In this document: one piece after another, positions 50,576-61,226 of the stretch
How the letters are laid out: each line of letters opens with the position of its first letter
Numbering within the stretch: position 1 is the first letter of the stretch
Assembly: GCF_900172235.1 (NCBI RefSeq)
Contig: NZ_FWFQ01000013.1
Location: forward strand, 1 to 64,000
Length of the DNA stretch: 64,000 nt
Direction: 5' to 3'
DNA from: Pseudoruegeria aquimaris
GTDB taxonomy: Bacteria > Pseudomonadota > Alphaproteobacteria > Rhodobacterales > Rhodobacteraceae
Position numbers and translations under genes: made by a program
The notes under the pieces: model-generated
What the model saw: the letters and a program-made list of their open reading frames with translations, nothing else
What the model was told of the DNA's origin: nothing
Databases searched by the model: none

Positions 50576-50635
50576 GGGCCGCCTGGTTTTGGCGGTCTGA
50601 CTTCTGGAAGGGCGCCATCCCGGTCATGGCGGCGC

Positions 50636-51022
50636 TCAGGCCCCGGCCTCCGGCCCGGCGTCGGAAGTGGCAACGGGCGGCAGGCTTTCCGTCCACTTGC
50701 GCAGCTCGTCCAGAAAGCCCAGCGCCGTGCGGCCGAGATCGGTCAGATGGTAGTGCACCGAGACGGGGGCCGTATCCATCACCTCGCGGCGCACGAGGCC
50801 GCGGGCTTCGAGCTGGCGCAGCCGCTCGGTGATCATCTTCTTGGAGGCCCCGCCGATCATCCGGCTCAACTCGTTGAAACGCACCGGGCCATCCTTCAGG
50901 TGCCAGAGGATCGACCCGGTCCACTTGCCCCCGATGATCCGCATGCCGCTTTCGATCGCGCAGGGCACCGCGCAGGGCGCGCCCCGGACCGTCTGCCGAC
51001 GTGTCGCTGCCTCATCCTTCAT
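50636..51022 (-). CDS. HxlR-family (DUF24) redox-type regulator
   Basis: 128 aa winged helix: RIIGGKWTGSILWHLKDGPV and FNELSRMIGGASKKMITERL are the family core. Cys17 and Cys21 lie just before the domain, where DUF24 regulators carry their thiol sensor. Divergent from the quinone reductase gene with a TTAC-N5-GTAA dyad in between. It likely represses the operon until oxidised or alkylated. Confidence 0.9.
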   Translation of the reverse strand: MKDEAATRRQTVRGAPCAVPCAIESGMRIIGGKWTGSILWHLKDGPVRFNELSRMIGGASKKMITERLRQLEARGLVRREVMDTAPVSVHYHLTDLGRTALGFLDELRKWTESLPPVATSDAGPEAGA

Positions 51023-51062
51023 GGCCGGCTCCTTCTTCGCCCCGACGCGCGGGGATACTAGG

Positions 51063-51075
51063 TTACAAAAAGTAA
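51063..51075. promoter_or_regulatory. Candidate HxlR operator
   Basis: A perfect TTAC-AAAAA-GTAA inverted repeat, 41 bp from the HxlR ATG and 85 bp from the mdaB-like ATG. The layout agrees with dyads bound by DUF24 regulators. Confidence 0.6.
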
Positions 51076-51159
51076 ACTGGTTGCATTTCCTCTCTTAATG
51101 CACAACTTCGGGCGTGACACGCGATTTTTCAATTTTCGACCCGATAGAAGGTGTTCGCC

Positions 51160-51768
51160 ATGCGCAACGTCCTCATCCTCAACGGCACCCACCCGACGCC
51201 CCATGCGCCGGGCCGGCTCAACCGCGCCTTCACCGAGCGCGCCACGGCCTGGCTCACCGCGCGCGGCCATGACGTGCGGCAGACGATCGTCGCGGAAAAA
51301 TATGACATCGACGCGGAAATCGAAAAGCATCAATGGGCCGATACGGTGATCGCCCAGTTCCCGGTGAACTGGATGGGCGTGCCGTGGACCTTCAAGAAAT
51401 ACATGGACGAGGTCTATACCGCCGGGATGGACGGTCGGCTGGCCACCGGCGACGGCCGCTCCGCGCAGGCGCCGGATGAAGACTACGGCATGGGCGGGCT
51501 GCTGGGCGATACCGGCTACATGCTGTCCGTCACCTTCAACGCCCCGCGCGCGGCCTTCGACAACCCCGCCGATGCCTTCCTCCAGGGGCGCAGCGTGGAT
51601 GACCTGCTGGGCCACGTGCACCTGACCTACCGCTTCCTCGGGTTGCGCCCGCTGCCGAGCTTTTCCGCCCACGACGTGGTGAAGAACCCGCAAATCGAGG
51701 CGGATTTCGCCCGGTTCGACGCCCACCTCGCACAGGTCTTCAAGGAGAGCGCCCATGTCGCGGCCTGA
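51160..51768 (+). CDS. MdaB-like NAD(P)H quinone reductase
   Basis: 202 aa flavodoxin-fold FMN/FAD protein; VLILNGTHPTPHAPGRLN binds the flavin phosphate, and QFPVNWMGVPWTFKKYMDEV is the family signature. It reduces quinones by two electrons, avoiding semiquinone radicals. ATG at 51160 follows GAAGGTG; a GTG three codons earlier is also possible. First gene of a three-gene run; overlaps the GST gene by 14 bp. Confidence 0.9.
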   Translation: MRNVLILNGTHPTPHAPGRLNRAFTERATAWLTARGHDVRQTIVAEKYDIDAEIEKHQWADTVIAQFPVNWMGVPWTFKKYMDEVYTAGMDGRLATGDGRSAQAPDEDYGMGGLLGDTGYMLSVTFNAPRAAFDNPADAFLQGRSVDDLLGHVHLTYRFLGLRPLPSFSAHDVVKNPQIEADFARFDAHLAQVFKESAHVAA

Positions 51769-52462
51769 CATCCTGCTCTACACCGCCAACACGATGAACG
51801 GCTGGAAGCCCCTGATCTTCCTGCATGAAGCCGAGATCGACTACGAGCTCGTGCCGGTCGATCTGGGCAGGAAGGAGCAGAAGGCCCCGGCCTACCTGAA
51901 GCTCAACCCCAACGGCCGGATCCCGACGATCGTGGATCGCGGCAACGGCGATTTCGCGGTCTTCGAAAGCGGCGCGATCCTGTGGTATCTGGCCGAGAAA
52001 TACGATCGCTTCCTCAGCCACGATCCGAAGGAGCGCTCCGAAACGCTGCAATGGCTGATGCTCCAGATGGGCGGCATCGGCCCGATGATGGGCCAGGCGA
52101 TGTTCTTCCAGCGCATCGCCAAGCCCAACGGCGACGAGGTGCCCTACGCGATCAACCGCTACGTGGCCGAGAGCCGCCGCCTTCTGGAGGTGCTCGACAC
52201 CCGGCTTGCCGGGCGCGACTGGCTGGTGGGCGACGCCATGAGCATCGCCGACATCGCCACCTACCCCTGGGCGCGCAGTTACTTCTGGGCCACGGTGAGC
52301 GTGGACGGCCTGCCCCACCTGCAGCGCTGGTTCGACAGGCTCGACGCCATGCCCCGCGTGCAGGCCGCGCTGCAACTGCCCGAACCGCGCCCCTCCGTCT
52401 TTGGAGAGGGCGACATCACCGCCGCGGCGCAGGAAAACGCCGCCCGCTTCAAGGATCAATGA
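51755..52462 (+). CDS. Glutathione S-transferase family protein (YfcG/YghU-like)
   Basis: 235 aa: thioredoxin-like N-terminal domain (LNPNGRIPTIVDRGNGDFAV, FESGAILWYLAEKY) and helical C-terminal domain (GDAMSIADIATYPWARSY). The TANTMNGWKPLIFLHE start with Asn in place of a catalytic Tyr/Ser is typical of the Nu-class disulfide-bond oxidoreductases. It should use glutathione to reduce disulfides or conjugate electrophiles. One base separates its stop from the next ATG. Confidence 0.92.
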   Translation: MSRPDILLYTANTMNGWKPLIFLHEAEIDYELVPVDLGRKEQKAPAYLKLNPNGRIPTIVDRGNGDFAVFESGAILWYLAEKYDRFLSHDPKERSETLQWLMLQMGGIGPMMGQAMFFQRIAKPNGDEVPYAINRYVAESRRLLEVLDTRLAGRDWLVGDAMSIADIATYPWARSYFWATVSVDGLPHLQRWFDRLDAMPRVQAALQLPEPRPSVFGEGDITAAAQENAARFKDQ

Positions 52463-52463
52463 C

Positions 52464-53111
52464 ATGACCCAGCCCATCCGCGTGGACATCGTTTCGGATG
52501 TCGTCTGCCCGTGGTGCGTCGTCGGCTATCGCCAGCTCGCCAAGGCGGCCGAAGAGACCGGCATCCCGCTCGAAGTCCAGTGGCACCCGTTCGAACTGAA
52601 CCCGCAGATGCCCGATGAAGGCCAGAACCTGCGCGAGCACATCATGGAGAAATACGGTTCCACCGCCGCGCAGTCGCAGGCGGCGCGCGACAGGCTCACC
52701 GAGCTTGGCGCGGGACTCGGCTTCACCTTCGCCTTCACCGACGACATGCGCATGGTCAACACCTTCCGCGCCCACCAGCTGATCCACTGGGCCGCGGCGC
52801 AGGGCAAGGGGCACGCCATGAAACAGGCGCTCTTCACGGCCTATTTCACCCATCGCGCCGATCTCAACGACGTGGCGGTTCTGGCAGCAGAGGCCGGGAA
52901 GCTCGGGCTGGACGCCGCCGCCGCGCGCGCCGTGATTGAAAGCGGCGAACTCGCCGACGAGGTGCGCGAGGCGGAGCGGTTCTGGACGCAGCAGGGCATC
53001 ACCGGCGTCCCGGCGATGGTGTTCCAGCGCCGGCACCTCGTGACCGGCGCACAGGGAGAAGAGACCTACGCCCGCATCCTGCGCCACCTCGCCGAAGCCC
53101 CGGCGGCCTGA
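52464..53111 (+). CDS. DsbA-family oxidoreductase, FrnE-like
   Basis: 215 aa cytoplasmic thioredoxin-fold protein with CPWC at residues 15-18 (SDVVCPWCVVGYRQL), insert helices and TGVPAMVF (cis-Pro loop). FrnE-type proteins aid oxidative-stress resistance and thiol exchange. Third gene of the HxlR-linked operon. Confidence 0.92.
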   Translation: MTQPIRVDIVSDVVCPWCVVGYRQLAKAAEETGIPLEVQWHPFELNPQMPDEGQNLREHIMEKYGSTAAQSQAARDRLTELGAGLGFTFAFTDDMRMVNTFRAHQLIHWAAAQGKGHAMKQALFTAYFTHRADLNDVAVLAAEAGKLGLDAAAARAVIESGELADEVREAERFWTQQGITGVPAMVFQRRHLVTGAQGEETYARILRHLAEAPAA

Positions 53112-53210
53112 GGCCATCGGCAAGGGGCTCACGAAAGCGTGAGTGGATCGCGGCGCCGGCAGCGCCATGCTCTTGGGCAGTGGTTGATCCAGTTTCACGG
53201 AGTCCTTGTC

Positions 53211-53786
53211 ATGGCACATGCCCCTTCCCGCGCCCTCGCGCTTCGCGCCCCCGCATCCCGCCCTGCCCTCGCCCTCGCGCTCGGCGCAGGCCTCCTGCTC
53301 GCCCCGCTTCCGCTGCTGGCCGCCGGCAGCAGCAGCAGCGATGTCTCCGCGCCGAAATGCGAGAACGGGCAGGTCTGGGACGACAAGTCCGAGAAATGCG
53401 TGGACGCACAGGACAGCCGGCTCGACGATGACAGCCGCTACGAGGCCGTGCGCCAATACGCCTACGCCGGCGAACTCGATGCGGCCCTCGTGGCGCTGGC
53501 CGCCATGAGCGACCAGCAGGACGACCGCGTGCTCACCTACCGCGGCTTCATCGCCCGCAAGCAGGGCGACGCCGAAACCGCCAATGCCTTCTATCAAATG
53601 GCCCTGCGACAGAATCCCGACAACATCCTCGCCCGGTCCTACATGGGGCAGGGTTATGCCGAGGCCGGCCGGATGGAGCTGGCGCAGGCGCAGCTTTCCG
53701 AGATCCGCAAGCGCGGCGGGCGCAACACCTGGGCCGAGGTCTCGCTCCGGCTCGCCATCGGCTCGGGCAAGGGCTTCTCCTACTGA
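53211..53786 (+). CDS. Exported TPR protein with Cys motif
   Basis: 191 aa. Signal peptide (ALALALGAGLLLAPLPLLAAG), Ser-rich spacer, CENGQVWDDKSEKC motif, then two to three TPR-like helix pairs (YAYAGELDAALVALAAM, FIARKQGDAETANAFYQMAL, MGQGYAEAGRMELAQAQLSE). Probably periplasmic protein-protein interaction. ATG at 53211 follows GGAG at eight bases. Confidence 0.82.
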   Translation: MAHAPSRALALRAPASRPALALALGAGLLLAPLPLLAAGSSSSDVSAPKCENGQVWDDKSEKCVDAQDSRLDDDSRYEAVRQYAYAGELDAALVALAAMSDQQDDRVLTYRGFIARKQGDAETANAFYQMALRQNPDNILARSYMGQGYAEAGRMELAQAQLSEIRKRGGRNTWAEVSLRLAIGSGKGFSY

Positions 53787-53904
53787 TCCCGCCCCGCGCG
53801 GGCCCCGGCGGCACATTCGCGCCAAACCGGGGCCTTGCCGCTTGTGAAGGCCGCGCGCCCGGCTTATCTCTGGCCCCCTGAAACGCAGAAGCTGGAAGCG
53901 GGCC

Positions 53905-54864
53905 ATGGCCAGGAAACGCAACGATCTTGCCGACAGGATTGTGGATCTCGTCGCCCGGGGCATCATCGGCGCGGCGCGGCTGCTGCCCTATCGGGCGCGG
54001 GTGCAGACGGTGGGCTGGCTCACCGCCCATGTGATCGGCCCGCTGGCGGGCTTCCCCAAGCGGGTGCGCGCCAACCTCGCCTACGTCGGGCTCGACCTGC
54101 CCGAGGCCGAGATCCGGCGCCTCTGCCGCGAGGTCTCGCGCAATGTCGGGCGCAACCTGATCGAGATGTATTCCACCGAGGAGTTCAAGGCCCATGCGGC
54201 GCGGACGCCCGTCGAGGGGCCGGGCACCGAGGTGCTCTTCGCCGCGCGGGACGCGGGCCGGCCGGTGGTGATCGTGACGGCCCATTTCGGCAGCTACGAC
54301 GCCGCCCGCGCCGCGGTGGTGGCCCGCGGCTGCCGCATCGGCGGCATCTACAAACCGATGAGCAACCCCCATTTCAACGCCCATTACGTGGACGCGCTCA
54401 GCGCCATCGCCAAGCCGATGTTTCCGCGCGGACGCAAGGGGCTGGCGGAGATGCTGAAGTTCCTCAAGGGCGGCGGCATGGTCGGGCTGCTGATCGACCA
54501 GGACATTTCGAGCGGCGCCACGCTCTCCTTCTTCGGCAAGCCGGCGCGCACGCCCCTCTCGGCCGCCGAAATGGCGCTGCGCTACGACGCGCCGATGATT
54601 CCGATCTTCGGCATCCGCAAGGAGAATGGCGTGGATTTCCGGCTTGAGGTTCAGGCCCCGATCCCGCCCGGCTCACCGGAGGAGATGACCCAGGCCTTCA
54701 ACGACCGGCTGGAAACGCTGGTGCGCGAGAACATGGACCAGTGGTTCTGGATCCACCGCCGCTGGGAAGCGCTCAAACCGCGCCCGAAGAAGAAGGCGCC
54801 GGCCACGACGCCTCCTGCCGAAACGCCTCCTGCCGAAACGCCCCCTGCCCCGGATCGAAGCTGA
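53905..54864 (+). CDS. Lipid A biosynthesis-type lysophospholipid acyltransferase
   Basis: 319 aa LpxL/HtrB family. Catalytic H-x4-D in TAHFGSYDAARA, substrate loop GGIYKPMSNPHFNAHY, RKGLAEMLKFLKGGG, and DQDISSGATLSFFG with the second conserved acid. Membrane-associated N terminus. It should place a secondary acyl chain on lipid A or an amino-lipid. The C-terminal tail holds a 15-bp tandem repeat (PPAET units). It converges with the DUF1223 gene. Confidence 0.9.
   Translation: MARKRNDLADRIVDLVARGIIGAARLLPYRARVQTVGWLTAHVIGPLAGFPKRVRANLAYVGLDLPEAEIRRLCREVSRNVGRNLIEMYSTEEFKAHAARTPVEGPGTEVLFAARDAGRPVVIVTAHFGSYDAARAAVVARGCRIGGIYKPMSNPHFNAHYVDALSAIAKPMFPRGRKGLAEMLKFLKGGGMVGLLIDQDISSGATLSFFGKPARTPLSAAEMALRYDAPMIPIFGIRKENGVDFRLEVQAPIPPGSPEEMTQAFNDRLETLVRENMDQWFWIHRRWEALKPRPKKKAPATTPPAETPPAETPPAPDRS
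54811..54855 (+). repeat. 15-bp tandem repeat in the acyltransferase tail
   Basis: Three near-identical copies of ACGCCTCCTGCCGAA, the last one changed (CCCCCT), coding for PPAET repeats. Such tails vary in length between strains by slippage. Confidence 0.75.
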
Positions 54865-54877
54865 GGGCCGGGCGTGG

Positions 54878-55588
54878 TCAGTCCACGCGGACGGCGGCGA
54901 GGATCTCGCCGAAGCCTTCACGCTGGATGATGACGGCCGCCGGCTCCTCGCCCTCGGCCTGCGCCTGAAGCGTGAAGGGCGCGCTGCCATCCCACATCGC
55001 CACTGGCATCCAGCTGCGCACGATGTTGGTGTAGGTGAGCTTGCGCCCGGCATTCTCGCCCCGGCCGATCTCCACCGTGGCGGTGGGCAGGAAGCGCACG
55101 AGCTGCACCACCATGTCCCCGCCGAGCCCCGGCGCGGCCTCGGCCCGGATCGAGATCGCGTTGCCGGCGCGGCTGGCCCGCAGGTCCACTTCCCGCCCGT
55201 CCTCGGCGTGCAGCCGGATCAGCGCTTCCACCTCGTCGGGCTTGTTGCCGACCACGTGCTCGGCACCGTCGATCACCATCTGAGGGGTGTAGATCATCCG
55301 CTTTCCCGCGGCGCGGGCATAGGCCTTCTGGCGCGCGGTATGGGCGGGATTGGCGAAGATGTCCTTCCAGCCGATGTAATCCCAGTAGTCCACGTGCAGC
55401 GCGAGGGCCAGCACGTCCGGGCGCTTGGCAAGCTCGGTCAGAAGCGCGTCCGCCGGCGGGCACGAAGAGCACCCCTGCGAGGTGTAGAGCTCGACCACCA
55501 CGAGGGGCGTGCCCGCGCCTTCATCGGCGAAAAGCGCCCCTGTCGCCGCGAGCCATGCCCCCGCGAGCCATGCCGTGAACATCTTCAT
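54878..55588 (-). CDS. DUF1223 thioredoxin-like exported protein
   Basis: 236 aa. Signal peptide KMFTAWLAGAWLAATGALFA, then ELYTSQGCSSCPPADALL with a C-x2-C redox motif, HVDYWDYIGWKDIFANP and MVIDGAEHVVG. DUF1223 proteins occur across alphaproteobacteria, with suspected disulfide or metal chemistry in the periplasm; function unproved. ATG at 55588; a second ATG at 55582 is possible. The 227-bp gap to acnA carries the acnA control region. Confidence 0.88.
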   Translation of the reverse strand: MKMFTAWLAGAWLAATGALFADEGAGTPLVVVELYTSQGCSSCPPADALLTELAKRPDVLALALHVDYWDYIGWKDIFANPAHTARQKAYARAAGKRMIYTPQMVIDGAEHVVGNKPDEVEALIRLHAEDGREVDLRASRAGNAISIRAEAAPGLGGDMVVQLVRFLPTATVEIGRGENAGRKLTYTNIVRSWMPVAMWDGSAPFTLQAQAEGEEPAAVIIQREGFGEILAAVRVD

Positions 55589-55699
55589 CCGTGACAAATT
55601 CCCCAATCGATCTTTGCCCCATATCTAGCCAAGCCCCTGCCCGAAAGCCAATCAACGAAACGCGAGCGCGCGCCCGGCGCGGCTCATGGCGGCGTGATC

Positions 55700-55735
55700 G
55701 GCAAAATTGGCATACAATAGTATACATATATTGCC
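55700..55735 (+). promoter_or_regulatory. AT-rich control region upstream of acnA
   Basis: A short AT-rich island in GC-rich DNA around TTGGCATACAATAGTATACA, holding the palindrome GTATAC and several TATA-type hexamers. TTGGCA (55707) could be a -35, though the spacing to the candidate -10 sequences is poor. The CATACA-N5-ATACA core matches that in the gntR-abrB intergenic region. Confidence 0.45.
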
Positions 55736-55815
55736 GCACCCCCTTGCGCGACGGACGGCGATCAGGCAAAGGGTGCCCAGCAAAACCCTTTCACCATTGA
55801 GGGAGGCCAAGCCCC

Positions 55816-58506
<2,691 letters not shown>

Positions 58507-58534
58507 TCTGGGCGCCAAGCCTCTGAAACAGAAG

Positions 58535-58566
58535 GAAAGCCCCGGGCCATACCCCGGGGCTTTCTT
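58535..58566 (+). terminator. Rho-independent terminator of acnA
   Basis: GAAAGCCCCGGG and CCCGGGGCTTTC form a 12-bp stem around CCATAC, followed by TTG. It lies 29 bp after the acnA stop. Confidence 0.9.
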
Positions 58567-58659
58567 GTGCGCACTGGCCAGTCCGGCGTGCATCTTGATG
58601 CCGCAATTCGCCTCAAAGGTGTCACATTTCGGCGCCCTCCGCCCCATTTCCGCCCCAAT

Positions 58660-58680
58660 TCGGAAACGGTGTTTTTCCGA
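58660..58680. other. Perfect 7-bp dyad in the acnA-clc gap
   Basis: TCGGAAA-CGGTGTT-TTTCCGA, a hairpin or operator of unknown role. It lies 54 bp before a possible 32-aa membrane ORF. Confidence 0.5.
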
Positions 58681-58734
58681 TGCGTCCCCGCCTGCGTTAT
58701 CGCTGCGTAAACGATTCTGCCGTATCACTTGGCC

Positions 58735-58833
58735 ATGTTCGTGATGCGCACCCTGATCAAACGGATGCCGCTGCCCGTGTTCGAGGCCGCCCTCTTCCTC
58801 GCGTTGGCGGCAATCGGCATCTACTTCGGCTGA
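58735..58833 (+). CDS. Possible 32-aa single-helix membrane peptide
   Basis: ATG at 58735, TGA at 58831. After a basic MRTLIKRM comes a hydrophobic helix PVFEAALFLALAAIGIYF and a final Gly, with positive-inside topology. No good ribosome-binding site. Located in a 798-bp interval otherwise without genes. Plausible small protein, unproved. Confidence 0.35.
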   Translation: MFVMRTLIKRMPLPVFEAALFLALAAIGIYFG

Positions 58834-58919
58834 GGGTTCGGCTGAGGGCGCAGCGCCCATTTTTCGCGACGCGCTTGCGTGCCTGCTCCTGCGTGGCCCG
58901 TAGCCATCTCGCCGATACC

Positions 58920-59069
58920 TGCCTGTCCCGTTTGTGCCTGCCCCGCTCTTGCCTGCCCCGCTCTTGCCTGCCCCGCTTCTGCCTGACCCGTTCCTGCCTG
59001 ATCGCCTTGTGACTGGTCGTCTCCTGCCCGGCCCGCTCCTGACTGGCCGTCTTCTGACCGATCCCGTGC
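58920..59069. repeat. Ten-copy 15-bp minisatellite
   Basis: Ten units at exactly 15 bp with no indels, beginning TGCCTGTCCCGTTTG; the second and third units (TGCCTGCCCCGCTCT) are identical, while later ones drift (TGACTGGTCGTCTCC). As 15 is a multiple of three, several frames stay open and code pentapeptide repeats on both strands, but TGA in later units closes one plus frame. No ribosome-binding site supports a protein. Probably non-coding, made by slippage. Confidence 0.85.
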
Positions 59070-59304
59070 CGCTGCCCTGTTCCGTGGCCAAATCCGGTCG
59101 GTGGCGCGGCTCTGGGCCGTGGTGCGGGTTCAGCCATGGCGATGTTGCAGGCTATGGCCCTGTGCCGGCCTGCCCTCCTGCCCCGCCCATGCGCCTGCCT
59201 CGGTCTGCGGGCGCCCCTGATCCGAGCGGCAGCCAGTGTCTTGCGAGTTGACGAAACAGGGCGGCTGTCGAAGCATGGGCGCGACCAGATGGGAGAAAAC
59301 CGGG

Positions 59305-60510
59305 ATGCGGCTTGCGATCATCGCCTTGCTGACGAGCCTTCTGGCCGGGGCCTTCGCCGCGGGCACGCTGAAATTGATGATCCTGATCACCGATCTGATC
59401 TGGCACCACCCCTTCGCCGCCTCCCCGCTCTACATCTTCGCCGCCTGCACCCTCGGCGGCGCCCTGATCGGGCTGACCCGCCAGGGCAGCGGCGACGTAC
59501 AGACCATCGCCGAACAGATCGAGGATGCGGTCGATCCGGTGCACCGCAAGCGGCAGGACATCTGGCTCATCGCCGTCGGCGCCGCCCTCGCGGTGGGCTT
59601 CGGCGGCGCGCTCGGGCCCGAGGCCGGGCTGATCGCCGTCGTCACCGAACTGGCGGCGCTGGTCTCGCTTCTGGTGGCGCGCTCCGCCGCGGAGGAGCGC
59701 GAGATCGGCGAGGCCAGCATCTCCGCCGCGCTGGCCGCGCTCTACGCCTCCCCGCCCGGCGGCGCGGCCTACGTCCACCCCGAGCACACGCCGGGCGACT
59801 GGGCGGAGGCCAAGGCGCGCAGTTTCGTCTACCTCGATTTCCTCGCCGCGATCACCGGCCTGTTCGGCTTCTGGCTCACGGCGACCTTTCTCTTCACCGA
59901 GGGGTTCCACCGCATCCACCTGCCCGATCACGTGCCGCCGCTGGACGGCAGCGACGTGCTCTACAGCCTGCTGCCCGGCGCGTTCGGCGCGCTGATCGGC
60001 GCGGCCTTCCTGCATGCGCGCCACCACGCCACGCAGGCCGTCGAGCGGCGCATTCCCAACCCGGTGGTGCAATCCACCCTCGGAGGCGCGCTCTTCGGTC
60101 TGCTGGCGGCCGCCCTGCCCTGGGTGCGTTTTTCAGGGCACCACGAGTTCGAAGGCATGATGGCGGAGGCCGGCGGCCTCGGCGCCCTGGCGTTGATCGC
60201 GGTGGCGCTGGCCAAGATGCTCGCGTGCACGCTCTGCCTCTCCACCGGCTGGCGCGGCGGGGCGATCTTCCCGCTGATCTTCGCAGGGGGTGCGATGGGC
60301 TATGCCGCCCACTACATGCAGGGCTCGCCGGAGCCGGTGGTGGCCGTCTCGGCCGGACTGGCCGGTGCCACCGCCGCCGGGCTCGGCCGCCCGATGACGG
60401 CGCTGCTGATCCTGCTGTTCCTCGTCGGGGTGCAGACGGCGATTCCCATCGCGGTGGGCATCGGCTTCGGCATGATCGCCGCCCGGTTCAGCCCGCGGAT
60501 GGCCCATTGA
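59305..60510 (+). CDS. ClC-family chloride channel/antiporter
   Basis: 401 aa, about ten helices. Ion-path motifs GGALGPEAGLIA (GxxxP-type with the gating-Glu position) and GWRGGAIFPLIFAGG, and a C-terminal AGLAGATAAGLGRPMTALL. Exchanges Cl- and H+ or lets Cl- pass across the inner membrane. The ATG at 59305 has GGGAG nine bases upstream; longer starts have none. Shorter than E. coli ClcA (473 aa). Confidence 0.9.
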   Translation: MRLAIIALLTSLLAGAFAAGTLKLMILITDLIWHHPFAASPLYIFAACTLGGALIGLTRQGSGDVQTIAEQIEDAVDPVHRKRQDIWLIAVGAALAVGFGGALGPEAGLIAVVTELAALVSLLVARSAAEEREIGEASISAALAALYASPPGGAAYVHPEHTPGDWAEAKARSFVYLDFLAAITGLFGFWLTATFLFTEGFHRIHLPDHVPPLDGSDVLYSLLPGAFGALIGAAFLHARHHATQAVERRIPNPVVQSTLGGALFGLLAAALPWVRFSGHHEFEGMMAEAGGLGALALIAVALAKMLACTLCLSTGWRGGAIFPLIFAGGAMGYAAHYMQGSPEPVVAVSAGLAGATAAGLGRPMTALLILLFLVGVQTAIPIAVGIGFGMIAARFSPRMAH

Positions 60511-60532
60511 GCCGGCGCCGCCTGCCGGGGGC

Positions 60533-61075
60533 CTATTGCGCGGCGGCCGCCTTTTCGATGGCCGGGCGCAGGGTGCTTTCCAGCACGCGCTGGGTGACGG
60601 GCCCGGCAAAGCGCAGCACCACGGTGCCGTTGCCGTCGATCACGTAGGTTTCCGGCACGCCGTAGAGCCCCCAGTTGATCGCCATGCGCCCGTTTTCATC
60701 GGCGCCCAGCCCCGCGTAGGGGTTGCCCAGCTCGTCGAGAAACGCCAGCGCGTCCTCCGGCCTGTCCTTGTAGTTGATCCCGTAGATCGGGATGCCCTCC
60801 TCGGCCAGTTGGGTGAGCGTCGGGTGCTCCACGCGGCAGGGCGCGCACCAGCTGGCCCAGTAGTTCACGAGCTTCACCCCTGGCTGGCGCAGGGTTTCGT
60901 CGGTGAAGGGCGTGTTGCCGCCCAGTTCCGTGAGCACCACCGGCGGCGCAGGCTTGCCCTCTCGCGCGCTGGGAAGCTCGTCTGGGTTCTCGCGCATCAT
61001 GCCGACGAGGAACACGGCTGCCAGCCCGGCGAACAGGAGCGGCGGCAGCGCCATCAGGGGGGAGACCCTAGCCAT
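60533..61075 (-). CDS. ccmG: Thiol:disulfide interchange protein CcmG/DsbE
   Basis: Membrane-tethered periplasmic thioredoxin that keeps apocytochrome c haem-binding cysteines reduced. 180 aa: N-terminal anchor, then LVNYWASWCAPCRVEHPTL with the W-C-x2-C site, and GVPETYVIDGNG (cis-Pro). Its ATG overlaps the end of ccmD by 8 bp. Last gene of the cluster. Confidence 0.97.
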   Translation of the reverse strand: MARVSPLMALPPLLFAGLAAVFLVGMMRENPDELPSAREGKPAPPVVLTELGGNTPFTDETLRQPGVKLVNYWASWCAPCRVEHPTLTQLAEEGIPIYGINYKDRPEDALAFLDELGNPYAGLGADENGRMAINWGLYGVPETYVIDGNGTVVLRFAGPVTQRVLESTLRPAIEKAAAAQ

Positions 61076-61226
61076 TCTGCACCTTGCGTTCTTCCACCTT
61101 GCGCAACTCGTTGCGCACCCGCCGCGCGCGCCAGAGGCTGGCGAGCACGAAGAGCACCAGAATGATCAGCGATACCGCGTAGGCCGAGAGCACCTCGGTG
61201 GCGTATTTTCCAAGCTCCGGCATCAT
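61068..61226 (-). CDS. ccmD: Haem exporter protein CcmD
   Basis: 52-aa single-span protein that helps release holo-CcmE from CcmABC. Helix YAVSLIILVLFVLASLW followed by basic RARRVRNELRKVEER. ATG at 61226 overlaps the ccmC stop (ATGA). Too short to be found by length filters but placed exactly between ccmC and ccmG. Confidence 0.9.
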   Translation of the reverse strand: MMPELGKYATEVLSAYAVSLIILVLFVLASLWRARRVRNELRKVEERKVQNG

